A stretch of DNA of 8,834 nt from an uncultured Actinomycetes bacterium (GCA_945957335.1 CAMFLJ010000144.1:1-8834); one strand, 5' to 3'. Counted from the stretch's first letter, positions 1 to 6,545 are shown. A program made the numbers and translations. The notes: generated by a model not told the origin, from the sequence alone.

Positions 1-250
1 TGTAGAGCGCCGGCGTGGTGGACGAGCCGGTGTCGTAGACGTACTTCACCGTGAAGTCACGGGTGATGAGCGCCCGCTCCATGGCCACGAAGGCCACGAG
101 CCCGCCGAGCAGCACCAGGGCCGCGTACCACCGCGAGAGGCGGACCAGCTCCGGCTTCTTCTTCACCAGCCCGTAGGCGATGGTGATCACGCCGAGGATG
201 GCGGCGACCAGCCCGAGGGTGACGCCGGCGCGGCCGAGGGCGACGTTCAC
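1..250 (-). CDS. ccmF: CcmF, cytochrome c haem lyase subunit (N-terminal part, cut by window edge)
   Basis: Only the first 83 codons are inside the window; the gene runs off the left edge. CcmF is the large polytopic membrane protein of System I that takes haem from holo-CcmE and, with CcmH-type partners, attaches it to CXXCH apocytochromes outside the membrane. The visible part begins with MNVALGRAGV and has two hydrophobic segments, at about residues 9-27 and 43-60. It continues with MERALITRDFTVKYVYDTGS and then TPALY, a run I recognise as typical of the CcmF N-terminus. The start is GTG, and its bases overlap the ccmE stop in a GTGA arrangement. No Shine-Dalgarno sequence precedes it, so translation probably depends on ribosomes finishing ccmE. 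Position directly after ccmA-E supports the call. The WWD haem-binding domain lies outside the window and cannot be checked. Confidence 0.9.
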   Translation of the reverse strand, partial: MNVALGRAGVTLGLVAAILGVITIAYGLVKKKPELVRLSRWYAALVLLGGLVAFVAMERALITRDFTVKYVYDTGSSTTPALY

Positions 251-792
251 GGGGCGGGCGCCCCGGTGGTGGGCGTCGAGACGACCGGCACCTGGCCGCC
301 CTGCTCGGCCTGCTTGATGCGGTCCTGGTTCTCGGCCTCGTAGACCTCGGAGTGCTTCACGATCATGAGGTCGGAGTCGAAGGTGTCGGACCCGTCGGCG
401 AAGTGGCCCTCGAGCAGCACGGCCTCGTTGGCCTTGAACATCTCGGGCGGGTCACCGACGTGCTGGACGGGGATCTCCACGCCGTTGAACGTGACCATGA
501 AGGTGACGCCCTCGCCGGTGCGCTCGATGGTGTCCTGCACGACCGTGCCCTGGAGGCGGAAGCGCTTGGTGCCGAGCGAGTCGCGCTGGGCGACGGCCTC
601 GTCGACGTTGCGGTAGAAGGTCGTGGCGCCGCCGAGGGCCTTCACGAGCATGAACCCGAGGCCGAGGACCACCACCACGAGGATCACGATGGCCGGGATG
701 CGGCTGCGCCGCTTGGGCCGTGCCGCGGTGGCGACGCCACCGTCGCCCTCGGGCTCGCCGGCCTCGGGGCCGGTGCGAGGGGTCAGCTCCAT
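247..792 (-). CDS. ccmE: CcmE, periplasmic haem chaperone
   Basis: This 181-residue protein carries haem covalently between the CcmABCD export module and the CcmF lyase on the outer face of the cytoplasmic membrane. Residues 1-31 are a basic cytoplasmic tail ending in RPKRRSR. Residues 32-51 form the single membrane anchor, and the OB-fold haem-binding domain follows (about 55-152). The haem-attachment motif HxxxY is visible as KHSEVY, giving His147 and Tyr151, so this is the classical histidine type and not the cysteine variant. A typical CcmE run, PPEMFKANEAVLLEGHF, precedes it. The tail after residue 152 is polar and rich in Gln, Pro and Thr. The ATG start overlaps the end of ccmD by 10 bp and has GGAG 8 nt upstream. 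The stop overlaps the ccmF GTG by 4 bp. Confidence 0.96.
   Translation of the reverse strand: MELTPRTGPEAGEPEGDGGVATAARPKRRSRIPAIVILVVVVLGLGFMLVKALGGATTFYRNVDEAVAQRDSLGTKRFRLQGTVVQDTIERTGEGVTFMVTFNGVEIPVQHVGDPPEMFKANEAVLLEGHFADGSDTFDSDLMIVKHSEVYEAENQDRIKQAEQGGQVPVVSTPTTGAPAP
251..264 (-). promoter_or_regulatory. GC-only hairpin directly before the ccmF start
   Basis: On the minus strand the 14 bases immediately upstream of the ccmF GTG read GGGGCGCCCGCCCC, which can fold as a 5 bp GGGGC/GCCCC stem with a 4 nt loop. It takes the place where a ribosome binding site would be expected and lies within the last codons of ccmE. It could keep ccmF closed to independent initiation, so that expression follows ccmE translation. 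In a genome this GC-rich such short stems also arise by chance, and the coding sequence constrains these bases. Confidence 0.25.
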
Positions 793-920
793 CGACGGCG
801 CTCCGGCGGGACCTGCTTGCTGAGCGACCGACCCCGGAGGATCGTGACGACCGCGTAGGTCAGGAACGCGCCGATCACGATGATCCAGGCGGCGATGACG
901 TAGGGCCAGCTGCCGCTCAC
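783..920 (-). CDS. ccmD: CcmD, small membrane subunit of the haem export complex
   Basis: A 45-residue protein with one membrane segment at about residues 7-27 (YVIAAWIIVIGAFLTYAVV), followed by a basic tail beginning with RGRSLSKQ. CcmD proteins are short single-pass subunits that hold CcmC-CcmE together and help release holo-CcmE from CcmABC. Size, topology, the Tyr within the membrane segment and the location between ccmC and ccmE all fit. Sequence identity in this family is low, so the call rests mainly on position and topology. The GTG start shares bases with the ccmC stop in a GTGA overlap and has GGGGAGG 7 nt upstream, an excellent ribosome binding site. Its last 10 bp overlap the ccmE start. 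Confidence 0.85.
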   Translation of the reverse strand: MSGSWPYVIAAWIIVIGAFLTYAVVTILRGRSLSKQVPPERRRWS

Positions 921-1759
921 GGCGAGGCCTCCCCGGTGGCGAGGTTGGGTGGGACGACCGGTCCGGCGCCCGAGGCGCCGCCGGAGGTGGCCGCGCTGCC
1001 CTCGGCCCGACGCTCGGCGATGGCGGCGTCGAGGCCCTGGTCGAGCACCTGCTCCTCGAGCCACGCGACGCGGAAGCGGTGGATCAGCAGCCAGGTGAAG
1101 AACACGCCGACGACCACGAAGCCGAAGAACAGGCTGAACAGCATCAGCCCGTTCATCTTGGTGTGGAGCCCGATGGTGGCGGTCTGGTGCAGGGTGCGCC
1201 ACCAGGTGACCGACTGGCGCACGATGATCACGTTCGGGAACAGCAGCAGGCCGACGATGGCCGCCCGCTTGGCCCGCACCGAGTAGTCGGCGGGCAGGCG
1301 CCGCACCGCCAGGTAGCCCAGCAGCAGCAGCATGAGCATGGCGGTGGAGGTGAGGCGGGCGTCCCACACCCAGTAGACGCCCCAGGTGGGCCGGCCCCAG
1401 AGCATGCCGGTGACCAGGGTGACGGCGGTGAAGAGCGCGGCGATCTCGGCGCCGGCGTAGGCCACGAGCTCCCACCACTGCGACTTCTTCCAGAGGTAGA
1501 TGGCCGAGCCCAGCGTGGTGAGGAAGCAGCCCGTGTAGGCGAAGGTGGCCGACGGGACGTGCACGTAGATGATGCGGACGGCGTCGCCCTGGTTGGCGTC
1601 GGCCGGCGTGATGAAGAACGCCAGCGCGAAGAGCATCCCGAACCCGAGGAGGGTGAGGATGCCGAGCACGCGGGTGGTGGTCGACCCGGTGGAGGTGGGC
1701 CCGGCGTCGTCACCGTCGGCCGGTCGCCCCTGGCTCCCCTTGGCGATCTGGGTGGTCAC
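917..1759 (-). CDS. ccmC: CcmC, haem-handling WWD-domain protein that loads CcmE
   Basis: CcmC is a six-helix membrane protein that presents haem to CcmE and drives formation of the covalent haem-CcmE bond. In the 280-residue product the tryptophan-rich WWD motif is clear at residues 121-133 (WGRPTWGVYWVWD). The flanking external haem-ligand histidines are also present: His67 in YVHVP and His191 in TWWRTLHQ. Hydrophobic segments lie at about 31-50, 68-88, 98-119, 138-153, 166-181 and 205-226. The start chosen is the GTG overlapping the ccmB stop, because GGAGG lies 4 nt upstream; starting further upstream would add 27 low-quality residues inside ccmB. Compared with typical CcmC of roughly 245 residues, it has a polar N-terminal extension of about 29 residues and a C-terminal tail of about 50 rich in Ala, Gly and Ser. 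Confidence 0.96.
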   Translation of the reverse strand: MTTQIAKGSQGRPADGDDAGPTSTGSTTTRVLGILTLLGFGMLFALAFFITPADANQGDAVRIIYVHVPSATFAYTGCFLTTLGSAIYLWKKSQWWELVAYAGAEIAALFTAVTLVTGMLWGRPTWGVYWVWDARLTSTAMLMLLLLGYLAVRRLPADYSVRAKRAAIVGLLLFPNVIIVRQSVTWWRTLHQTATIGLHTKMNGLMLFSLFFGFVVVGVFFTWLLIHRFRVAWLEEQVLDQGLDAAIAERRAEGSAATSGGASGAGPVVPPNLATGEASP

Positions 1760-2424
1760 GATTCCTCCATGAGGGGCCCGAACCCGAGCACCCCGGCCAC
1801 GACGTACAGCACGGCGAACACGCCCATCAGCCCGACCCACGGCCAGCCCTCGGACGGGGTGCCGGCGAGAGCTGCCTCGAAGGCACGGGTGGACCCGATG
1901 AGGACCGGGGCGAGCACCGGCAACAGTAGGAGCGGCAGCAGGGTTTCACGAACTCGGAGCCCGGCTGCCACGACGCCGTAGAGGGTACCGGCGGCCGCGA
2001 TCCCCGCGGTCGCGACCACCACCGTCGAGACGAGCAGCGGCCAGCCGCCGAGGTGGGTCGAGTAGAGGACGGCCACGCCGGCGAGGAGCAGGGCCTCGAG
2101 CACGAGCAGCTGGACGCTCACGGCCAGGACCTTGCCGAGGAAGATGCCGGCCGGGTCGAGGCCCGACAGGCGCAGGGCGTCGCGGTTGCCGTCGGCCGAC
2201 TCCACGGCGAACGACCGCTGCAGGGCCAACAGGCCGCTGAACAGGACCGCGACCCAGTACAGGCCCGGTGTGGCCTTCTCGAGCAGGCCCCGATCGGGGT
2301 CGAGGGCGAAGGCGAAGAGCACCAGCACGAGCAGGGCGAAGGGCAGCACCTGGTTGATGGCGACGCGGGAGCGGAGCTCGAGCCGGAGGTCCTTGGCGGC
2401 CACCAGGAGGGCGTCGTGGATCAC
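1756..2424 (-). CDS. ccmB: CcmB, membrane subunit of the haem-exporter ABC transporter
   Basis: A 222-residue, very hydrophobic protein, the usual CcmB length, with about six membrane segments. It pairs with the CcmA ATPase; ATP hydrolysis by CcmAB is needed to release holo-CcmE from CcmCD. The cytoplasmic N-terminus (MIHDALLVAAKDLRLELRSR) and the loop ALQRSFAVESADGNRDALRL, followed by a Gly-Leu-Asp turn, match the CcmB pattern in which a membrane helix is followed by an acidic loop contacting the ATPase. The GTG start overlaps the ccmA stop (GTGA), with a purine-rich GGGGGAG stretch about 8 nt upstream. The stop overlaps the ccmC start in the same way. Assignment is by overall resemblance plus operon position; CcmB has no short catalytic motif to check. 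Confidence 0.93.
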   Translation of the reverse strand: MIHDALLVAAKDLRLELRSRVAINQVLPFALLVLVLFAFALDPDRGLLEKATPGLYWVAVLFSGLLALQRSFAVESADGNRDALRLSGLDPAGIFLGKVLAVSVQLLVLEALLLAGVAVLYSTHLGGWPLLVSTVVVATAGIAAAGTLYGVVAAGLRVRETLLPLLLLPVLAPVLIGSTRAFEAALAGTPSEGWPWVGLMGVFAVLYVVAGVLGFGPLMEES

Positions 2425-3215
2425 GGCGTGCTCTCCCCCGGCTCGTCGTCGGAGGCGTCGGGCCGGCCGGCCTCGGGGTCGTCCGAGGGCTCGTCACCGG
2501 GTGCCGCGGCCGGGTCGGCTGTGCCCGATGACCGCGGTGCCGGCTCGGTGTGGGCCACCCCGCCGCTGATGGTGACGATCTCGTCGGCCAGCTCGAGCGA
2601 GCGGTCGAGCTCGTGGGAGCTGAGCACCACGGTGGCGCCGGCGGCCGTGGCGTCGCGCACGAGGGTGTCGACGAGGTCGCGGCCCTCCTGGTCGAGCCCG
2701 GCGTGGGGCTCGTCGAGCAGCCACAGCTCGGGGCGGCGGGCGATGAGGCAGGCCAGGGAGGTGCGCCGACGCTGACCGGTCGAGAGCCGACCGACGGCGA
2801 CGTGCTGCAGGCGGCCGTCGAGGCCGAGGCGGGCCATGGCGGCGTCGGCGTCGGCGGACTCGGCGCGGGCCGCCCGGGCCCAGAACCGCACGTTGTCGGC
2901 CACCGTCAGGTCGTCGTAGAGCCCGGTGGCGTGGGCGAGCAGACCCACCCGGTGGCGCACCGCCTTGCGGTCGGTGACCAGGTCGACGCCGAGCACCCGC
3001 GCCGTGCCCTCGGTGACCGGCACCAGCCCCGCGAGGGTGCGCAGCAGGGTGGTCTTGCCCGCCCCGTTCGGGCCGCGCAGGAGCACGATGCGACGCCGGT
3101 CGACGTCGAGGTCGACGCCGGCGAGGGCGGGGAACCGGCCCAGCAGCGCCACCGCGCCCCGGAGGTGGACCACGGGCGCCGCCCCGGTCGGGCGGTCGGG
3201 GTGTTCGGTGTCCAT
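2421..3215 (-). CDS. ccmA: CcmA, ATPase of the haem-exporter ABC transporter
   Basis: A 264-residue cytoplasmic ABC ATPase, first gene of the operon. The motifs appear in order: Walker A GPNGAGKT at 48-55; a Q-loop position occupied by His94 (GLLAHATGLYDDLT), where CcmA proteins also often show His; signature LSTGQRRR at 144-151; Walker B LWLLDEP at 164-170; D-loop AGLD at 172-175; and the switch histidine His201. It works with CcmB. The ATG start gives a protein beginning MDTEHPDRP. An upstream in-frame ATG at 3293 is rejected because it would run through the predicted promoter. No Shine-Dalgarno sequence precedes the chosen ATG, which suits a very short leader. Residues about 223-264 are an acidic, Pro/Asp/Glu-rich tail not needed for the ABC fold, so the protein is somewhat longer than the roughly 205-220 residues usual in proteobacteria. 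Confidence 0.95.
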   Translation of the reverse strand: MDTEHPDRPTGAAPVVHLRGAVALLGRFPALAGVDLDVDRRRIVLLRGPNGAGKTTLLRTLAGLVPVTEGTARVLGVDLVTDRKAVRHRVGLLAHATGLYDDLTVADNVRFWARAARAESADADAAMARLGLDGRLQHVAVGRLSTGQRRRTSLACLIARRPELWLLDEPHAGLDQEGRDLVDTLVRDATAAGATVVLSSHELDRSLELADEIVTISGGVAHTEPAPRSSGTADPAAAPGDEPSDDPEAGRPDASDDEPGESTP

Positions 3216-3226
3216 GGGGTGGCGAG

Positions 3227-3257
3227 AGGGTACCCGTCGACCCCTCGCCCCGACCAA
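3227..3257 (-). promoter_or_regulatory. Predicted ccm operon promoter
   Basis: On the minus strand a -10-like TACCCT (3232 to 3227) fits the actinobacterial TANNNT consensus. It lies 11 nt before the ccmA ATG. A weak -35-like TTGGTC occurs at 3257-3252 with a 19 bp spacer, slightly longer than ideal. Transcription starting at the A seven bases after the box would leave only about a 5 nt leader, consistent with the missing ribosome binding site. Confidence 0.4.
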
Positions 3258-3309
3258 GCGGCAGCAGCCCCCGCACCGGGGCCGATCGGCCATGGGGTCG
3301 CCCGCTCGC

Positions 3310-3315
3310 TAGGGT
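3310..3315 (+). promoter_or_regulatory. Predicted -10 box (TAGGGT) for leaderless sortase mRNA
   Basis: TAGGGT matches TANNNT and is separated from the sortase GTG start by exactly 7 nt (CCCCGCC), the distance at which transcription would begin on the start codon itself. No -35 hexamer and no Shine-Dalgarno sequence is evident. It lies about 78 bp from the oppositely oriented ccm -10 box, so the 107 bp gap is a divergent promoter region. Confidence 0.5.
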
Positions 3316-3322
3316 CCCCGCC

Positions 3323-4312
3323 GTGCAGGTGTGGCGCGTCGTCGGCGCGATCGGTCGGTTCATGATGCGCGCGGGCGTGCTCGTGCTGCTCTTCGTCGCG
3401 TACCAGCTCTGGGGCACCGGCCTCGCCACCCAGCGGGCCCAGGACAGCCTCCAGAACAAGTTCGAGTCGCAGCTGGCCAGCACCACGACCTCCACCAGCA
3501 CCACCGTCGGCACCGCGTCGACGCTGCCGCCCGCCACCGCCCCGACCGACCTGCCGACCCCCTCCAACGGCGATCCGGTGGCCCGCATCCGGATCCCCGC
3601 GATCGGCGTCGACTACATCGTGATCCAGGGCGTCGACATCGCCGACCTCAAGGAAGGCCCGGGCCACTTCCCGCAGACGCCCCTGCCGGGCCAGCCCGGC
3701 AACGTCGCCCTGGCTGGGCACCGCACCACCTACCTGGCGCCCTTCGCCCGGCTCGACGAGCTGAAGCCCGGCGACCAGATCATCTTCGACACGCTCCAGG
3801 GCGAGTTCACCTACATCGTCGACCCGCACGCGGCCGCCCCCGGCGACGAGCCCTCGGGGCACTTCATCGTGAAGCCCAGCCAGGTCGAGATCCTCGACCA
3901 GGGCACCACCAACATGGTCACGCTGATGGCGTGCAACCCGAAGTACAGCGCGCGCGAGCGCATCGTGGTCACCGGCACGCTCACGACTCCCCCGGCCCCC
4001 GCCACCCCGGTGGCCCCGGCCACCACCGCCGGCGGCTCGGTGACCACCGACGCCTCGCTCGACGCGCTGGCCGGCGGCGACGGCTCGGCCCGGGGCCCGG
4101 CCATCCTCTGGTCGGCGCTCGCCCTCGCCATCTGGTTCGCCACGTGGTGGATCGCCCACTGGTGGGCCCGCCGTGACCGTGGCCGCGTCGACGCGAAGCG
4201 CCGCATGCTCATCGACAAGGTGATCGTCTACGCCATCGGCACCCCGATCTTCCTCGTCGTGCTGTTCGTCGCCTACGAGAACATCGCCCGCCTGCTGCCG
4301 GCGGCCTACTGA
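3323..4312 (+). CDS. Class E-type sortase with three membrane segments
   Basis: Sortases are membrane-anchored cysteine transpeptidases that cut a sorting signal in secreted proteins and join them to cell wall or to each other. In this 329-residue protein the catalytic set is visible: His133 in AGHRTTY, Cys204 in TLMACNPKYSARERIVV, and Arg213 in the same run. The GHRTTYxxPF and LKPGDQI pattern resembles actinobacterial class E enzymes. Architecture: membrane segment about 13-31; Thr/Ser-rich linker about 53-82; sortase domain about 85-220; Pro/Ala/Thr linker about 222-245; then two further membrane segments at about 259-281 and 299-318, joined by a basic loop (RRDRGRVDAKRR) expected to face the cytoplasm. 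The GTG start is supported by the -10 box 7 nt before it. No sorting-signal substrate is encoded in this window. The lipoprotein gene follows after 10 nt and is probably co-transcribed. Confidence 0.92.
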   Translation: MQVWRVVGAIGRFMMRAGVLVLLFVAYQLWGTGLATQRAQDSLQNKFESQLASTTTSTSTTVGTASTLPPATAPTDLPTPSNGDPVARIRIPAIGVDYIVIQGVDIADLKEGPGHFPQTPLPGQPGNVALAGHRTTYLAPFARLDELKPGDQIIFDTLQGEFTYIVDPHAAAPGDEPSGHFIVKPSQVEILDQGTTNMVTLMACNPKYSARERIVVTGTLTTPPAPATPVAPATTAGGSVTTDASLDALAGGDGSARGPAILWSALALAIWFATWWIAHWWARRDRGRVDAKRRMLIDKVIVYAIGTPIFLVVLFVAYENIARLLPAAY

Positions 4313-4322
4313 CGGTGCCGTG

Positions 4323-4931
4323 ATGCCCGCCGAGCGCCGCGCCGCGCCCCTCGCCACCGCCCTCGCCGTGGGGTTCTTCGCCCTGGCGGGGCTGGCCGGG
4401 TGCTCGACCACCTCGGGGGGCACGCCGGTGACGCTCAGCACCACCACCACCGCCCCGGCGGGCGACACCGGGCCGACCACCACGACCACGGCCGAGCCGC
4501 CTTCGTCGGCCGGCAAGGAGCTGTTCGTCTACGCGCCGGTCGAGGGCGACTGCATCGACCTGCGGGCGACGGCCGACGGCGGGGCGGCCACGACCCGGGA
4601 GAAGCCCGAGGCCAACGCCACCCCGAGCGGAAAGAACGAGCTGATCCTGCGCCTGCCGTGCGACCTGCCCCACCAGTACGAGGTGATCGCGGTGGTCGAC
4701 GCCGGCCTGCCGAAGGGGGCCTCCGACGAGGCGCTGGTCGCGGTGGCCAAGACCAAGTGCCCGGCCGCGTTCGCCAGCTTCGTCGGCATCCCGTACCAGG
4801 ACTCCGCCATCGAGGTCGGCTGGGTGCTGCCCAGCGCCGACCAGCGGGCCCGCGGCGCGCAGCAGATCGGCTGCCTCGCCTTCGACCCCGCCGGCAAGCT
4901 CACCGCCTCCGTCCGCGGCACGGCCCGCTGA
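4323..4931 (+). CDS. Septum-formation-family lipoprotein
   Basis: A 202-residue predicted lipoprotein. The N-terminus is basic (PAERRAAP), followed by a hydrophobic stretch and the lipobox LAGC, which places the lipidated Cys at residue 27; the mature protein should sit on the outer face of the membrane. A Thr-rich linker covers about residues 39-60. The folded domain (about 67-200) resembles the actinobacterial septum-formation family (Pfam Septum_form): GDCIDL, then a Cys-x3-His element (CDLPHQYEV, Cys113/His117), then KCPAAFASFVG, GWVLPSADQ and IGCLAF. Four Cys (77, 113, 146, 184) could form two disulfides. The family name comes from weak links to cell division; the biochemical role is unknown. 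GTG at 4320 is an equally possible start. There is no clear ribosome binding site, and the sortase stop lies 10 nt upstream, so coupled translation is likely. Confidence 0.8.
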   Translation: MPAERRAAPLATALAVGFFALAGLAGCSTTSGGTPVTLSTTTTAPAGDTGPTTTTTAEPPSSAGKELFVYAPVEGDCIDLRATADGGAATTREKPEANATPSGKNELILRLPCDLPHQYEVIAVVDAGLPKGASDEALVAVAKTKCPAAFASFVGIPYQDSAIEVGWVLPSADQRARGAQQIGCLAFDPAGKLTASVRGTAR

Positions 4932-5013
4932 ACCTGGTCGATCCGGCGGGGACCTCCCTCCATCCAGCAGGACACGCGGCACCCACCCCGCCCCTGCCAC
5001 GTCCTGACCTCCG

Positions 5014-5033
5014 CACCGGCTCGCGACCCGGTG
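5014..5033. terminator. Weak hairpin between convergent genes
   Basis: CACCGG and CCGGTG form a 6 bp stem around an 8 nt loop in the 106 bp gap between the convergent lipoprotein and HNH genes. It lies 82 bp after the lipoprotein stop and 4 bp past the HNH stop. There is no T-run on either side, so it is only a candidate terminator, possibly serving both directions. I see nothing else in this gap. Confidence 0.25.
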
Positions 5034-5037
5034 GTGG

Positions 5038-6411
5038 TCAGCTGGTGTCGGCGTCCGGTTCGGGGTCATGCAGGTCGGGGCCGCCCTGGTCCGGAGGTGG
5101 GCCGAGCGGGAGCGGCGACGGCCGCGCTGGGCTCCGTGGTGGTGGCGCCGTCGCCGTCGATTCGGCCGTGTCGAGGCTCTGCGGCTGGTTGGGTGGGGAT
5201 CGTCGTCCGTCGGGGTGGGTGGCGATCAGCTCGCCGTCGGGGTTGCCGGTGAGGTGCCATCCGCCTTCGTGGAGGGCGTGGTGGTGCTGGTAGCAGACCA
5301 GGGCGAGATTGCTCATGACGGTGGGGGCGGGCCAGTGGGTGATGTGGTGGCCGTGGAGGAACCGACGTGAGGTGCAGTCACCGAAGCGGCAGTGGCCGTC
5401 GCGGACGGTGAGGGCCCGTCGGAGGGCGGGGGTGACGGTGCGGGCGGTGGTCCCCAACCCCACGGCCCTGCCGTCTTTGTCTTGGACCAGGACCGACATC
5501 CGCGAGTCGCACACCAACCGCCGTGCAGTCTCGGTGGCGAGGGACTCACCGGTCTCGAGCTCGGCGGTGGCCGCCGGGTCGTCGTCGCAGATGGCGGCCA
5601 GTTCGACGATGGCGACGACGGTGGCCCGATCCGGATCCGCGTCCTCCGCCACGGCCACTGAGGCGAGGGCGAGCAGCCCGTCGGCTTGGCGTTGCCCGAG
5701 CGTCGCGGGGTTGGCCGGGTCGCGTTCGGGCATCGAGCGTTCGATGGCCTTCAACACGGTGGCGCCGCCATCGATGGGGACCGACCCGCGGAAGCGAAGC
5801 TCCTGGCCCACCGTCCACGCCTCGAACAGTCGGACCCGCCTCGCTTCGACGTGATCAGCCGCACCCGGCCGGCGGGCTTTGCCGGCCCGTCGGCGCAGCG
5901 TGTCGACCCCCATGGCGGGGGCGTTGGTGGCCCACGCGCGATCCGCGTTGGTGTCGCCGTTCGCGGCGGCCGCGGTCACGAGATCGAGGACCGGCTTGGT
6001 CTGCTCGGAAGTCAGCTCTCCCGCGGCGGCCTTCGCCGCGAGCGCCGGGAACCCCTCGAGCCTCTTCCCCGTATCGATCCCCTCCGTCGCCGCCCGACGC
6101 GAGATGCCCAGCCGCCCCGCAGCCCAATCCGCCGCATCACGCGACCCTTCCGCTGCGTAGGCGTTGCGCTCATCGATCAGCCCGAGCACCCGACGCTGCT
6201 GGTGCTCCAACGCCCCGATCGCTCGCTGCAACTCCTGCGCCGCGCCACGAAGCCCGGGACCATCGAGACACCCCCACTGGAGATCGGTCTCGAGCCCGAA
6301 CCGGCCGGCGCACACCCCGAGCACCGCGTCGACCAACGACACGCCACCGTTCGAAGCACTGTCACACCCCGCAGGGATGATGGGGCCCTGCTCCTCGTTC
6401 CCCGACCGCAT
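5038..6411 (-). CDS. DUF222 / 13E12-type HNH endonuclease domain protein
   Basis: A 457-residue protein with a helical N-terminal DUF222 (13E12 repeat family) region, about 25-300, and a C-terminal HNH nuclease-like domain at about 335-385. In the HNH part I see Cys341-x4-Cys346 (CRFGDC), His355-His356 (HGHHITHW), Asn368 (SNLALVC), Cys373 and His376-378 with His381 (CYQHHHALHEG). The zinc ligands and HNH catalytic positions therefore look intact. A Pro/Asp-rich tail ends the protein. The family is often multicopy in actinobacteria; its substrate and role are not established, and mobility is suspected but unproven. ATG at 6411 is preferred because GGAG lies 7 nt upstream and a good promoter sits about 80 bp before it. 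A longer frame from a GTG at 6504 would include the promoter -10 box. GTG at about residue 24 is an alternative. Confidence 0.88.
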   Translation of the reverse strand: MRSGNEEQGPIIPAGCDSASNGGVSLVDAVLGVCAGRFGLETDLQWGCLDGPGLRGAAQELQRAIGALEHQQRRVLGLIDERNAYAAEGSRDAADWAAGRLGISRRAATEGIDTGKRLEGFPALAAKAAAGELTSEQTKPVLDLVTAAAANGDTNADRAWATNAPAMGVDTLRRRAGKARRPGAADHVEARRVRLFEAWTVGQELRFRGSVPIDGGATVLKAIERSMPERDPANPATLGQRQADGLLALASVAVAEDADPDRATVVAIVELAAICDDDPAATAELETGESLATETARRLVCDSRMSVLVQDKDGRAVGLGTTARTVTPALRRALTVRDGHCRFGDCTSRRFLHGHHITHWPAPTVMSNLALVCYQHHHALHEGGWHLTGNPDGELIATHPDGRRSPPNQPQSLDTAESTATAPPPRSPARPSPLPLGPPPDQGGPDLHDPEPDADTS

Positions 6412-6491
6412 GGGCTGACTCCACGGACCGAACCGACTGGAGGACACCGCCACCGGCGATCCGGGACGAGCGTCGAAGGGGAAGAACCAGA

Positions 6492-6521
6492 ACCCTACCA
6501 GCACCGAACTGATGTACGCAA
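6492..6521 (-). promoter_or_regulatory. Predicted promoter of the HNH gene
   Basis: On the minus strand TTGCGT (6521-6516) and TAGGGT (6497-6492) are separated by 18 bp, the best two-part promoter in the window. The surrounding 6480-6545 stretch is clearly richer in A and T than the rest of the window. The predicted leader to ATG 6411 is about 75-80 nt, consistent with translation from a Shine-Dalgarno site here, unlike the leaderless neighbours. Confidence 0.5.
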
Positions 6522-6545
6522 CATCACCCAGAGAAATCTTGGTCC

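Noticed and set aside
1760..1840. Upstream start extending CcmC by 27 residues
   Set aside because: The extension lies inside ccmB and reads as an Arg/Gly/Ala run. GGAGG just before the GTG at 1759 fits the overlap pattern of the operon.
352..1981. Long plus-strand open frames across the ccm operon
   Set aside because: They are His/Glu/Gly/Arg-rich shadows of CcmB, CcmC and CcmE, whose haem-binding motifs are unmistakable on the minus strand.
2906..4516. Open frame of 536 codons on the minus strand, antisense to the sortase and lipoprotein genes
   Set aside because: Its translation is a low-complexity mix of Arg, Gly, Ala and Val with no domain signature. It runs antisense to genes with clear motifs, and in GC-rich DNA such frames stay open by chance.
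6412..6504. N-terminal extension of the HNH protein from a GTG at 6504
   Set aside because: It would place the -10 box TAGGGT inside the coding region. The ATG at 6411 has GGAG at proper spacing.
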